DNA of 64,000 nucleotides from Cepaea nemoralis. Taxonomy: Eukaryota; Mollusca; Gastropoda; Stylommatophora; Helicidae. Below the pieces are notes generated by a model. It ran no database searches. It was given only the letters and a program-made list of their open reading frames with translations, and was not told the origin of the DNA. The DNA is taken from positions 220,001 through 284,000 of the forward strand of contig JACEFZ010025839.1 of NCBI GenBank assembly GCA_014155875.1, given 5' to 3'. Shown here in pieces: positions 52,352 through 63,668 of the stretch (the stretch's first letter is position 1; every line of letters begins with the position of its first letter). The translations under genes were made by a program, and so were the position numbers.

Positions 52352-52579
52352 CATGGTGTCCGTAAAGTCTGGGCGCATGGGTAAAAATAAAACTTTTTAT
52401 TCAAATAACATCTTCAAGTCCACTGAGAAGTGCCAGCTCACCTCTTTTTGTCCTTTGACAAAGCCATGTTTAATATGTGGAGGCAAAACATCTGTTAATA
52501 ATTTTGAATTTTGTATTTGTTTTGAAGTAAATGAACAATATCCAATTATCCTATGTTTCCAGACTTTACGGACACCCTG
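52352..52579. mobile_element. mariner-type MITE, 228 bp
   Basis: Inverted termini GGTGTCCGTAAAGTCTGG and its complement at the right end, beginning CATG or CAGG, are flanked by TA on both sides (52350-52351 and 52580-52581). The inside is AT-rich with no transposase. Confidence 0.88.
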
Positions 52580-52769
52580 TAGTAACCAACAAACGCTGGA
52601 TAGACCCTGAAGACTATCGATCTCGCAGCCAAGTTTGCTACTCGCTGAGCATTCACGGTCTCCCTACTCTACTCCTCAAATGGGTGTCTTCAAAGCCAGG
52701 TCTATTGTCCACCAGAACCCACAACTATGAAATATAGACATAATTAAATATGTATAGGTGTCTTTTTCC

Positions 52770-53025
52770 TTCTTCTTAATTTTTTCTGCTTCTTCTTCTC
52801 TTCCTCCATTTGCCTCCGTGAAGTTTTGGTAGGAGATATAAAGATCGTTTATGCGCTATATCTAATGCTCTTTGTAAGTTGGTATTCACTTCTCTAAGGT
52901 TGTACTTGATACCTTCACTCCATCTTTTACCTGGTCTTCCCCTTATTCTGTATCCATTATGTTTCTCCAATGTATCTCTTTTAGGACAGATGGTACCAGG
53001 GCATGCGTGTAAGGTGGGCAAACCA
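52770..53025 (-). pseudogene. LINE C-terminal fragment with GAAG-rich tail
   Basis: Broken minus-strand frames read GYRIRGRPGKRWSEGIKYNL and ANGGKEKKQKK. The GRPxxRW motif followed by a GAAGAAG tail is typical of LINE 3' ends. The family is distinct from the others here. Confidence 0.55.
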
Positions 53026-53029
53026 TTTA

Positions 53030-54615
53030 ATATGTTTTTGTATAATGACCTACGTGAATGGTTTCAGACATGGCCGTCTTCTGATTTTCTCATTTATAAT
53101 TATATCTCTCACGGTTTCCCCCGGAACTCTTCTAAAGCTTCTCATCTATGTTGTTAAGATTGTGTGCTCATTAGTTGCAGTATGCCTCCATGTTTGACAC
53201 TGGTAGTACATCGTCGGCCAGAAATAGTTCTTTTGAGATTCGCCTTAGCACTTAATGGTATCTTTCTATGCGACAGGAGTGTGTATAGATGTACGTATGG
53301 AAATCATTATGTTCTAACAAAATGGGAAGAGTGCAATTTAATTAGAGTTAGTATGCATAATCAGATTGACTTGGTGCCGTCTAACTGCACAAAGCGACCA
53401 AATGTTGTTTCTGATGCAAGTATCCAGCTCGCAGCTTCATCTGGGTGTAATTAATTACATTAGCCGGCAAGAATCGCCCGATTGTCACCTGGGTCCCTAC
53501 AGGGAAGCAAAGAGTAGTAACACTGTAACCTCCTAAGAACATCCTAAGCAGGTTGTAAGAGGCAACTAACGAGGGCTAGTGTTGGATAGTCTACATCACG
53601 CCATAGAAATTGTCAGCCAACAACCAGACAACCATGATTTAGCCTATAACGGATTTGGCATGTGTGACTTTGGGCCATTACTTCATTTTCAGTCTTACAA
53701 GAAGTAGAAAGAGGAGGAGGATAAGAAAAAGAAAAAGTAGGAGGAGAGAAGGAGGAGAAACAAGGAAGAAAGAGAAGAGGAAATCGCGAGGTCACGACAC
53801 GCAATTCATTGACGTCAACCGATGACTACATAGATCAAAGGGACATGTGCTTGCTTGCTTGCTTGTGTTCGTTGGCTTGAGCTCCAACGCGAAGTCCTGT
53901 ATGTCGGATGAAGGCATCCTATTGTCCAACATCAGTGTGATGTCATACAGGACCTGAGTTTTGCGTGAGTATCCGTTGTCCCATGTCTGGCTTATTGGTG
54001 TGCAGACTGGTGGTTCCTCGCCGTACAGGCAGACACTCTCCGACTTCGGAGGAATCGGCGATCCTACTGACTTTAGCCAGGACCCCGAAGGGACCTGTTG
54101 CCCAGGACGCTCGACGAGGACGCGTCAATAGGTCTTGGCCATTATATAACCCGGCCCTGGTGCCTTGGAAACACCTCTGCGTCCCAAAGGGACATGTGAA
54201 TGGGATGTTTCTCTTGCATGCGTTAGATCCAAATAAAAAATCGATTAGGGGTCAACCGTCTACATATCATCATCATCATCGTGTGCCCAGCGAAATAGCC
54301 TTGCGTTCATGTATCTTCACATATCTCGACTCTTGGCGCTCTGGATGGTCTACAAGGTGCGGGACTGCGCCTGGCCCTGCAGCCAGCAGGGTTAGGTTCA
54401 GCTAGCCTCTCACAGGAGGGGGGAAAAGTGAAAATTAGTAGCTTGTCGATGACCCGCAGACTACACAAGTCAACCCAACCTCCACGTGATGTAGACTGGG
54501 AAACCATGACCGCGAGGTCATGAGCTAACGAGGATATGGCTCGCCATAGGGGATGGACTCCCTATGGTCAGATTTGTGTCCTAAACCTGCGACTGGTCTA
54601 GCAAGCCGGCAGGGA
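53030..54615. other. No supported gene
   Basis: The stretch includes a purine-rich GGAGGA/GAAAGA segment (53700-53785) and a GC-richer region (53900-54600) with an open 146-codon frame (53965-54405). The frame has no motif and overlaps open frames on the other strand, so it is not called. Confidence 0.4.
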
Positions 54616-54619
54616 ATCT

Positions 54620-54745
54620 TCATACTGCTCGTAGAGAAAATATGAAGTATAAACGGACTCCCGCTGTTTATACTTCACCTCGACACCGCAAGGTACAAGA
54701 GGAACAAGATGAGAAGATAATATGAGATGAGATGAGTTCTGGATC
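54620..54745 (+). mobile_element. LINE-G 3' UTR fragment
   Basis: GTTTATACTTCACCTCGACA, CCGCAAGGTACAAGAGGAAC and GATGAGATGAG match, in direct orientation, the complement of 56945-57035 and 33600-33690. No coding part is attached. Confidence 0.65.
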
Positions 54746-54749
54746 AATG

Positions 54750-55125
54750 ATATTGAAGATATTCCTTCATACTTCTAGTCTAACCCCACACAGGATCATT
54801 TCTATTTACGAGTCTCTGTCTCTTCCACATAAGAACTTTGCCATCGTCACCATATTTCCAATGCTTCTATTCTGATTGCATGACTAAAGATCATTGTGTA
54901 CTTTTTCATAGTGGTATAAAATTTTATAATTTCATTATCTATTTCCCCTCAATCGTTGCTAGTCATTCATGCCGTCCAATGTATTGGCAACATTCGTCAC
55001 AGAAACAAGTACTCCATTCCCTCCAAACTCTTCCTAGTTTATTTGTTCTCGTTCCAAGATTCACCGCAATACCGTAAAACAGGTTCTATAGAACAATTCA
55101 CCACTCTTTAGCTGGCATGTTTTGA
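54750..55125 (-). pseudogene. LINE-C-like C-terminal relic
   Basis: The minus strand reads SIEPVLRYCGESWNENK, EGMEYLFL, RMLPIHWTA in order, with stops between. This is the degraded counterpart of the LLYGSE, MWFLR and PWTA blocks of other copies. Confidence 0.6.
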
Positions 55126-55837
55126 ATGTAGCCACAGTAACATTTTCCAAATCGATTTTCAATTATGATACTTCTTGAAACAATTAATCCAACGGTACTT
55201 TATTCAAGTCTGCAGGTCAATTCTGAGAGAAGATATTAATATTTGTGTGTCCGTTTATCATTTAATATGAACAAATAGGAAAATAATATTTGAGCGCTTT
55301 GACAAAGTGTGACCTAAACACATACGTGTGGAGCAGATAAATGCTCTTAACGTTTCTTTACTAAGGGTGATAATTCGTGTTGTTGTCCAGAGGGCCACCA
55401 TGAGCAAGCAAAATTCAAATGAAAACCTTAAAGCGTCCTCCTCCTTCTCTTGCCTTCTATTTCTTCCTCAACTCCAGCCTCCTCCTCCGCCTCCTTTTTC
55501 TCATTCTTTCTCCACCTCCTTCCTCTTAAAGCCATTTTAACAATATGGCGCATTTTCCCAAATGCAAAAACAGTGTGCCACAACTGCCATGTCATTGTCA
55601 TTTACTGTCATTTACTGCCTATATAGTACATTGTGGTGTGTTGGGTCATGTAATTATACAAATTGTGAATAATGTAATAAACCCTAAATTGTATGGTGAC
55701 TTTCAACTTGTATAAAATGCCAAATCATGCACTTTAGAAAAAGCAAATAACCAAACAATTAGTTATTTAATCTGCATATACAAATATATTATTATGTTAG
55801 TTATAATAATTGAGTAGCTGTTATTAATCAAATACAT
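55126..55837. other. No feature recognised
   Basis: A CTCC-rich patch lies at 55436-55530. There is no gene. Confidence 0.4.
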
Positions 55838-56030
55838 TATTAAAGCCTGCTCAGTGGCGAAGGAGTTACGGACGCAGCAGACCATCTTGCGTTGGTTTTC
55901 TACGAAATGGTATAGGTGCCAGTTTTTCAAAAAGCAATGGCAAACTATTAAACGTAAACTTGTCAAGAAATCACAACAGCAAAGATAGCTGGTGTTGACT
56001 GCGACGTCTTGTAAAGGATATGCAACTAAC
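55838..56030 (+). mobile_element. SINE S1 with internal deletion
   Basis: The head AGTGGCGAAGGAGTTACGGA passes directly to CAGCAGACCATCTTGCGTTG, so the box B region is deleted. The terminus TGCGACGTCTTGTAAAGGAT is intact. Confidence 0.78.
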
Positions 56031-56385
56031 TAACATTATTAAATCTTGCACTGATTAAAATCATGTGATATTAATACAATAGTGACACCGTCTGTTCTGT
56101 TTTCTGTCCCATAGATATCAATATGTACCGTTTATATGGGCTTTATTAATATAGTGTATTGTGATTTACTGCAGAAGCTGGTTGCTGGGTTAATGTGAGG
56201 CCATTTAAATTATTTCCATTATGTCATATATTGGTATAATAAATAATTACACCATTCTATGTGTGTTTTTTTTTTCTTTTCCCTCCCCCTGTAAAATTAT
56301 AGTGTCAGTGTCAGTGTCAATAATAAGCATGCCGAAAAATTCTGCATACATTTACATTTGTTTTTTTTTGGGTTTTTTTGTTTTT

Positions 56386-56620
56386 GCATATCCTTTACAG
56401 GACATCGCTGTCAACACCAGCATCTTTCAGCTGTATGTTGATTTCTTAGCAAGATTACGCTCAGTAGTTTCCAATTGCTTTCTGAGCGGCCGGCTCACAT
56501 ACCCCGTAAGTTACTGATGCGATTCGAACCACTGCTGATTCTTACCGTCATCACGTTACCTACGAGAGTATACGAGATTACGGAGAAAAGTCGCTAACCT
56601 CTAAGCCACGAAGCCGACAC
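56386..56620 (-). mobile_element. SINE S1, intact second variant
   Basis: The minus-strand head is GTCGGCTTCGTGGCTTAGAG, with box B GGTTCGAATCGC and GCCGGCCGCTCAGAAAGCAA, ending GATGTCCTGTAAAGGATATG. It serves as the uninterrupted reference for the copy split by the LTR element. Confidence 0.85.
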
Positions 56621-56829
56621 ATTTACATTGAAAGATGCACATTTCGCTACTCATCGAAAAAATTTTTATTAGGTTAGATCATGTGTTAAAGAATGATAAT
56701 GAAGAATACATATGTTTCTCACTTTTAATAAGATAATCAACAGTATATGATAGACAGTTTATTTAATAAACATATATAGTCATGCTGCTTGCAAGTTTCA
56801 AGAGTTTTCAGAATTATAGAATTTATAGC

Positions 56830-56942
56830 CGTGCGTGGTTGGCAGGTTTTCCTATACATTACTTCCACGAACTTACATATCTCTTACTTTATCAAAAGAT
56901 TTTGTGGAGTCAATAAAGCAAATATGTAGGTCTTTGTTTACT
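56830..56942 (-). pseudogene. LINE-H RT fragment left of nested LINE-G
   Basis: The minus strand reads NKDLHICFIDSTKSFDKVRD, the RT motif A block. It continues, across LINE-G, the RT sequence that ends at 58591 with RTLIE. Confidence 0.75.
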
Positions 56943-58590
56943 TCTATCTCATCTCTTATCTCATCATGTTCCTCTTCACGTACCTTGCTGTGTCGAAGTG
57001 AAGAATAAACAGCGGGAGAGTGCCCTTTTATGGGCTTCATGTATCGATATTCCCATGGACTATCGTTATTCCCTGCGTCAATCGTTTACGTGGTCGGCCT
57101 CTTCCTCTGCTTCTATCTGGTCTGTACATCATTGCTTGTTGTGGTATACTGTTAGTTGGTAACCTACTTGCATGGCCAAACCATTTGACTTGCTGCCTTA
57201 TAATAAATTTTAGTGCAGCTATAACCCCCACGTTAGTCCTAATTTCTTCATTTCTGATCTTATCTCTTCTTGATACATTGTGTATTTGTCTCAGAAATCT
57301 CATTTCTGTTGTTGTGATTTTTCTTTTCTCTTTTTCTGTCATTGTCCAGGTTTGGCATTGGTAACATGTTGGTGGGAAGATTGTGTTGTAAAGTGCTTTC
57401 TTAGTAGTTATTGATACATGTTTGTTCTTTAGTATTGGTGTCATATGTCCAATGAGTTGGTTTGCCTTATTACATCTATTTTCGATCTCGTCTTTTGATT
57501 TGCCATTTGATGATATTATACTTCCTAGGTACTTTAAACTCGTTACTTGTTTCAATGGATGTTCGTTTAGGTGAATTTTTGTTGTTTTTTCTTCTTTAGT
57601 TATAGTCATTACCTCTGTTTTACATATGCTAATGTTCATGTTACGTTCTCTACACATTTCATTTAGACTAGTCATGTGGTCTTGTAATTCAGCTTCTGAA
57701 TTTGCTATTAGTGCTTGGTCGTCCGCAAACAGGAGTTCTCTAATGGTTAGATTTGCAGATGGTTCTTCTTTTGTATTCTCATCAAGCGGTGTTCTTTCGG
57801 TCTCTGTTTGGCTGGTTTCTTTACTTATCGTGTCTATATATATGTTATGAACAAGAGAGGGGACAGGACACAACCGTGTCGTACTCCGGATCTTATGGTG
57901 AAGGGTTCTGAGTGTCCTTCAGATGCTCTCACTATGTATTCACCGTTGTTGTATAAGCTTCTACATAGGTTTGTTAGATGTGTACTCACTTCATATTGTT
58001 TAAGGATATCCCACAGCTTGTTTCTATCTACTCTATCAAATGCCTTTTCTTGGTCGACAAAGGCTAAGTAGAGTGTTTCATCGAATTCGATTGATATTTC
58101 TATAAGTTGTCTAAGCGCAAAAATGGCATCTGTGCAGCCTTTGTTTTTCCTAAATCAAAGTTGTGTTTCGCTTGGCTGGGGTTCTATAGTAGTTCGTAAT
58201 CTTTTCTCAAGAATTTTGCAAAATATTTTCCCGATTGGAATAATTATGACGTTTCCCCAGTCTCATAGTGTCTGTTGTTCTACCCAAACATATTTGAATA
58301 GTCTATGCGGCCATGCTGTTCCTACTTCTCTTGCTGCTTTAATTAGTTCGTTTGGTATTTCATCTTCTCCCGGTGATTTGCTCAATGGGGCTAATCTGAC
58401 GGCTTCTGTAATTTCTTCTTTCAGTATGTCTGGCTCTATTTTTCCGGTGGCATCTGTGTCGGTTTCTTGAATTCCTGTGACATCTGATGGGATGTTGAGA
58501 AGTTGTTCGAAGTACTGTTTCCATCTTATTAGGGTGTGTTTTTGTTCACTTATTGGTTCTCCATTTTCTATGTTGTATAGAACATTCAAT
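56943..58590 (-). pseudogene. LINE-G copy nested in LINE-H
   Basis: The 3' UTR lies at 56943-57036. The C-terminal RT region is open from 57873 to 57037: ELLFADDQALIANS has the FADD motif, then SLKYLGSIISSNGK, YQCQTWTMTEKEK, MRFLRQIHNVSR and VKWFGHASRLP. Upstream, in broken frames, come VDQEKAFDRVDRNKLWDIL (motif A) and SGVRHGCVLSPLLF (motif B) around 57850-58060. The first part (58263-58589) has the pre-RT region, LIRWKQYFEQLLN and SPGEDEIPNELIKAA. Stops and frameshifts make it inactive; the endonuclease is absent. Confidence 0.85.
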
Positions 58591-59597
58591 TAATGTTCTC
58601 AGCATATACACATCATTTACTGTTCCCTTGCCTTCTACGAACCCACATTTTTAATCTCCTATTTCGGGTTGAATTTTCTTCCTAACTCTTTGCATGATGA
58701 TTCATAGCAAAATCTTCGTGATGTGATTCATTATACTAATTGCTCGATTTTGATCACATTCCAAGGCTCCTGATTTCTTCGGGCATTGCAATAAATATAG
58801 AATTACATAATTCAGGAGGCATATCTTCAGTATCAGACAATCGTGTTCAGCAATCTGGTGACTTTTTCTATTCCATATTCTTCTAAGGCATTGATAATTT
58901 CTGTCGTGATCTTGTCTGGACCCGGGGTCTTGCCAGTTTGCATATGGTTAAGAGCATTCTGAACTTCAATCTTCAAAATTGGTGGTCGTTCATTATTATT
59001 CCGAATATCATACTGTCCTTGTCTTGTATCATCATAAAGGTCTCCCACATAATCTGACCGCGCATGTAACATCTGATTGTTTTTTGTTTTTTTATGATTT
59101 TGCCACCTTTGGTTTTTTAGGCGGCCCGTTGGTGTGTGTGTGTGTCTTTTTATTAGTGGTGTCATTAATTATTTTTCGCATTAATTTGGTATTCTGGTTG
59201 TTCTGTTGGTTTTAAATTTCCCTGCAATTTTCCTGAAGCCATGCTTCTCTTGCCTCTTTGTACAGTTTCCTAATTTTCTGTGAATCTCTTTATATTTCTC
59301 AAGGTTATTTTTGTTATTTCTTCTTATTTCCATGAATTGTAAGATGTCTTCCGTCATTTCATTTCTTACGTCTCAACATATTTATTTTTGGGATAGTTGT
59401 TTCTGCTGCTTAATAATTCCCATTGGTCTCTGACATCTTGAAATAATATTTCCATATCCGACAATACATCAAAACTGTTCTTGACCTCTACATTGACTTT
59501 ATCTTTTATCTCCTCACTCTTCAGTGCACGTAGATCAAGTGTTGTGGGGCATTTTTCTTAATGTATATTGACCTTATTTATTTTTATATGCGACATT
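58591..59597 (-). pseudogene. LINE-H: early RT region
   Basis: The minus strand at 58833-59165 reads RPPILKIEVQNALNHMQTGK and TPGPDKITTEIINALEEYGI. Broken frames toward 58600 follow with IRSLG or ISIMNHITKILL, KKIQPEIGD and CGFVEGKGT, the RT fingers region. The section 59170-59597 is the degraded linker from the endonuclease. Confidence 0.75.
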
Positions 59598-59855
59598 GCA
59601 CTATATACAACAATAAGAAAGAGACAAACAGCTCGCTTTGGTCATGTGATGAGAAGAAAGGCATTGGAGAACATCGTGACAACTGGAAAGATCGTGGGGA
59701 AGAGAGGCAGAGGCATACCAAGAGAAATGGTGCTGGACGGGTTGAGACGGTGGCATGGAGGAATATCATCAGCAGAGTTGATCCAGAACACCAAAGACCG
59801 AGATCTGTGGAGAGCCATGAACGCCTACGCCAGCCGGCACGGTACTTGAAGATGA
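59598..59855 (+). pseudogene. LINE-C 3' fragment inserted in LINE-H
   Basis: It is open over the LINE-C end, opposite in strand to its host: GHVMRRKALENIVTTGKIVG, DGLRRWHGGISSAELIQNTK and RAMNAYASRHGT to a stop at 59847. It is less decayed than the LINE-H around it. Confidence 0.85.
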
Positions 59856-60399
59856 TATATATATCCTCCTGTAGCAATTTGCGCTTCGTATAGTTTTTGC
59901 GACTTTTGGGCTATTTCGAAATGTTCAGTTGATAAGAATTTAATCATTATGATTTCTTATCTTATGGTCACGACTCTTCCATGTCCAAAATCTTCTTGGG
60001 TGATGTTGATACCAGGAGTACCCACTATACAAGTCTGCAAACTCTCTCATTCTGTTCCCCTAGCCCATGATTGTCTACTATACATCCGTCCTGTTGATTT
60101 CCAACTTTAGCATTCAAATCATCTATTATGATATTTATTTCTGAATGCTTGTTTATCTTGAAGGCATTCTCCAAATCATTATAAAATGCATTGATGCCGT
60201 CATCACTGCTGTCTGTTGTTGGTGCATAAACGGTTATGATGTTGATATGGAAAGGTCTTTGACACAACTTTACTAGTACTATTCTGCCTGACACAGTCGG
60301 ATATCCTTTGATCGATTTTGATATCTCTATATCCTTTATGCCAGTCTCCCTGGCCCAGGAGTTAAACGACTTTCTTCGTAATCCAATTTATCCACGTAG
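59856..60399 (-). pseudogene. LINE-H: endonuclease, second half
   Basis: The minus strand at 60025-60294 reads SGRIVLVKLCQRPFHINIIT, VYAPTTDSSDD, then IIIDDLNAKVGNQ (the expected Gly is replaced by Asp before DLNAKVG) and HGLGEQNERVCRL. This is the APE domain of the craniofacial-development-protein-2-like LINE type. Confidence 0.82.
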
Positions 60400-60566
60400 C
60401 GCGCGAGAATTGGTAGCGGTTCTCGTCGCGTTGGTGACTTACGGGATAAATGAGCCGGCCGCTCAGAAAGCAATGGCGAACTACTGAGCGTAATCTTGCC
60501 AAGAAATCAACAACAGCGGTAAAAATGCTGATGTTGACAGCGGTGTCCTGTAAAGGATATGCGGAA
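60400..60566 (+). mobile_element. SINE S1 inserted in LINE-H endonuclease
   Basis: It starts within the variant head (GAATTGGTAGCGGTTCTCGT) and ends GTCCTGTAAAGGATATGCGG. LINE-H endonuclease sequence flanks it on both sides. Confidence 0.8.
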
Positions 60567-60850
60567 AAACAAAATATCCTTTACAATCACTATCCCTAGC
60601 TGTTTTGTTTTCTCTCCACCAGAATGGATTGTGTTATATTCCTTGGATGTTATAACAGCCATTTCCTTCCATCTGGTCCATATATACAAAAAATGTCAAT
60701 ATTCAGTCTTCTCTTTCATTCTCAATGTTATCAAATGCTTCATCCCCACTCACAGTTCTAACATTCCAAGTTCCCACTTTCAATTATGGTAATCTTTTTC
60801 ACTCAGTCGCTTGCTGACGGTCTGGAGTCCCCTGGTGCACATGACTACCC
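60567..60850 (-). pseudogene. LINE-H: start of endonuclease and 5' leader
   Basis: The minus strand has KVGTWNVRTVSGDEAFDNIE, then in another frame WKEMAVITSKEYNTIHSGGE. GTWNVRT is the first APE motif. The leader contains CAGGGGACTCCAGACCGTCA. Confidence 0.75.
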
Positions 60851-61130
60851 CTACCGGGCGAGGCTGCTCATATGGAGCACCCATTTACGTCGTTTCTCTG
60901 ATTTTCGATGAAATTGCATAACATGATTGTCTTGGCATTTGTAAAGAAGGTAATTTCCATTGCTTTCCTTCTTATCAGTAACCATACTGGTTGATGACCG
61001 TAGCCAGTGCCTCCCCACCCACATTCTCCACCCGAAAAAGAGATCCACTGCCTACCGTCGTGAAATTGGAGACCATAACCTACAACTATCTCTCGGATGC
61101 TCTTCAACTTCATCCACTACCTTCACACAT
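60851..61130. other. Probable 5' leader of a LINE; not resolved
   Basis: Minus-strand ORFs here have no clear motif. The position fits untranslated sequence upstream of LINE-H. Confidence 0.3.
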
Positions 61131-61134
61131 GTCT

Positions 61135-61445
61135 TCACGTAACCCTGTATATCGCATTATTGTTTCCTTTCCCTTCCACAAATCCATACTGCTAGTCACC
61201 CAATTCAGTATTTATTTTTCTTTTTGTTATTTTCATTATGATTCCGTGCAGGAATTTTTTATATGGTTTTTGAGGTTGATTGTACGAACTGATTCCCATT
61301 CAATCGCTTCAGGGCTCTTGGGTACAGCTATAAAGACGGATTAAGCACATCACAATGTTATAAATATCATTCAGCAGTTCTCACAATTTTTATAATTCCC
61401 CTAATGTCATTTCATGTGACCCGACTGTTTTGTTTTCTTTCTTCG
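61135..61445 (-). pseudogene. LINE-K RT fragment
   Basis: The minus strand reads DIRGIIKIVRTAE (61370-61410), then in broken frames PRALKRLNGNQFVQ, TISKTI-like, and KITKRKINTELGD plus QYGFVEGKGNNNAIY. That is the RT finger region (motif 2 area) of a LINE related to LINE-H. Confidence 0.6.
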
Positions 61446-61930
61446 TATGCTGTATAGCTTCAGCAACTTTTTCGTTTAATATATGTGGGCATTCTTATTT
61501 ACTTTATTCTATTAATTCTGCTCTTTCTCCGATGTATAATTCGCTTATGCATTCATGCTATACCTTTCTTAAGGCATCTTCCTCCATTAATACATTTCCT
61601 GTCTTTGATTTCGAACATCCTGCATGTAATCTTATTTTTCTGCCGTCAGCTCACTGATTTGTCTGTGCATATTTTTTTATGTTTAACAAAATTTAATTCG
61701 ATCTTGTTGCACTGCTCGTTAAACTAATTTTTTTCTTGTCTTGACGCATTTGTCTCTTAGTATTGTTAACCACATTGTTCTTTTTTATTTGTACTGTCTT
61801 TTGTTTTGTCCATCAACATTAGGATTTTTTCAATCATCTAGTCCTTTTAACCTGTTTGTCTTCTTTCCGGTAATATGTCTTTGCCTGTATGATAGATGGA
61901 GTAATTTAGCATTCCCCCGTTGTTTCTTTA
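61446..61930. other. No feature recognised
   Basis: T-rich sequence with low-complexity ORFs on the plus strand; nothing supported. Confidence 0.4.
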
Positions 61931-62278
61931 TCTACTACATACATAAAAGAGAATCTTTGTGTGTGTGTGTGTGTGTGTGTGTGTCCTTTATGCGTTGCCG
62001 AACGGTCCATCCGATTGAGATGAAATTGTGTACAGATGTTGTTCTCACTCCCGCGGATCCAACTGAAATAATTAGTTTAAAATCAACAATTTTTCCTCAA
62101 GCACGAAAGAAAAAGGCATTACGAGCTTCCGAAACATACAAGCAAAGGGAAGCAAGACTGGAAACCAATCGAGTACGCACTGCTCAAGCATGTTCATCTG
62201 GAAACCAATCGAGTACGCACTGCTCAAGCACGTTCATTTGGCGGGGAGTTAGCGATGCCGGGCCCGGTCGTCAGCTAG
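61931..62278 (+). mobile_element. Non-autonomous Helitron, 348 bp
   Basis: The 5' end is TCTACTACATACATAAAAGA preceded by A. The 3' end is GTCAGCTAG followed by T (insertion between A and T). The palindrome CCGGGCCCGG at 62258-62267 lies 7 bases before the CTAG end. A (GT)n run is at 61960-61983. Inside, a 40-bp segment starting TGGAAACCAATCGAGTACGC is duplicated in tandem (about 62158 and 62199). The plus frame codes for RKKKALRASETYKQREARLE, a motif style often seen beside Helitron genes. No Rep/helicase is present. Confidence 0.82.
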
Positions 62279-62639
62279 TATATTTTAGGTATTGCATTGT
62301 ATCTGCTTTTCACGATCATTCTTAATCGTTCTTGAATGTCTTTATCTGCTCTACTAATATCTTTACTATTCTAACTTTCTTAACTACTTTTTTTTCTCCT
62401 TTTGCCGATCGTTCTTGTCTTTGTCCACATAGTGGGATGTGACCACTGTTACATTCCACAGCAGGCGTTGTCTTCACATTTATGTGTATGACACATTACA
62501 CACTAAAACGTTCTCTTTAACAAACCTAGGGATATAAATATCACAAAAGCATCTAGAGAAATAAAGAGAAATGCTGGCAATTCACTGGCTGTCTGTCACG
62601 ATTAATTCCTAAGGAGTTTAAAAAAAATTATGCACAGTG

Positions 62640-63333
62640 TTACAGGGGATGACAAGGCTGAGATCTTCAGTCTGAAAAATGGGGCTGTCACGTAGTGTGC
62701 CCTCTGCAACCAAAACAAAGGAAGTGTCCCGTTACATAAGGATCTACACACCTGGTATTACAAACAATAATCATAGGGTATTGATTAGGATGCCAGTGAG
62801 AATGACCAATTGCCCTACATGTGGTAAAGATAACCACTGGGCAAATAAATGTCCTAGTAGATGACCACCAATTACACCAATAGCACAAGCAACTGGTGAA
62901 CAAAGCTAAGATTTACCGACTCTCGTGCTAGAAGCCTCTCCACGAGAAAGAACAGAATTGTCACAAACTTGCAATAGTCAAATCAACATACAAGAAGATA
63001 GGAACACACAAGAAAATAACACACAAGAAACAATGCAAAAAATGAAAACTGGCGGTGTTCAAATCGCCCAGCAATCCAAGGAACAGAACAGATAGAAGAC
63101 TAATGCATTCACTAGACAGTTTAAGCACTGTCAGAGACGATCTTTCACAAGACGATCTTTCACTAACTAGTTCCATACTACACCAACAACAACAAAAAAA
63201 GAAAGAAAGAAAGAAAGAACCAAAGGCATTACAGAACATCACAAGACAAAGGAAAATTAATCAGAAGAACAAGAGCAGAAACAAGTACACGACTAAGAAG
63301 AAACATACAGCATACAAGACACTCTCTTTATAG
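62640..63333 (+). pseudogene. Zinc-knuckle ORF1/Gag-like remnant
   Basis: At 62679-62864 the frame ends RMPVRMTNCPTCGKDNHWAN then KCPSR and a stop. The CX2CX4HX4C knuckle is complete. Upstream YIRIYTPGITNNNHRVLI gives a short domain. Downstream to 63333 is a Gln-, Asn- and Lys-rich region in shifting frames. This fits the nucleic-acid-binding ORF1 of a non-LTR retrotransposon, or a small gag, now broken. Confidence 0.5.
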
Positions 63334-63467
63334 ACACAGACACAAGTGACAAGAACGAGGTCCATAAACATTTGTTACTGAAAACACGTTCCTCTAGACT
63401 GCGAATTTATGTAGTAATTATATCTAATTTATTTGTATTTATTAAAATTATAATGACTAGTTATCTA

Positions 63468-63668
63468 ATTGCCGGTCTCCGTGGCAAAGGCGTTACTGGC
63501 GCAGTTCATAATTCCGCTTACCTGCGTTCAAAACACAGCTGCGACCGATTTTGCTGCAGACCGTGTCGCGCTGGATTTTAACGTGATTCTATAGGAGCCG
63601 GTCGTTCAGAAAACAATGGCAATGTACTGAACGTAAACTTGGCAAGACATCAACAACAGCATGAGATC
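63468..63668 (+). mobile_element. SINE S1, last copy
   Basis: The head is CCGGTCTCCGTGGCAAAGGC (box A region), box B GTTCAAAAC at 63526, then GGAGCCGGTCGTTCAGAAAA and AACAACAGCATGAGATCAAG. It lacks the standard last 30 bases. Confidence 0.75.

Noticed and set aside
53965..54405. A 146-codon plus-strand ORF in GC-richer DNA
   Set aside because: It has no recognisable domain, a CATCAT run in its middle and open antisense frames; base composition explains it.
61741..62325. A 194-codon secreted or membrane-like ORF
   Set aside because: Its first half is T-rich low-complexity sequence, its middle the GT run, and its last part the Helitron; the frame crosses the Helitron boundary.
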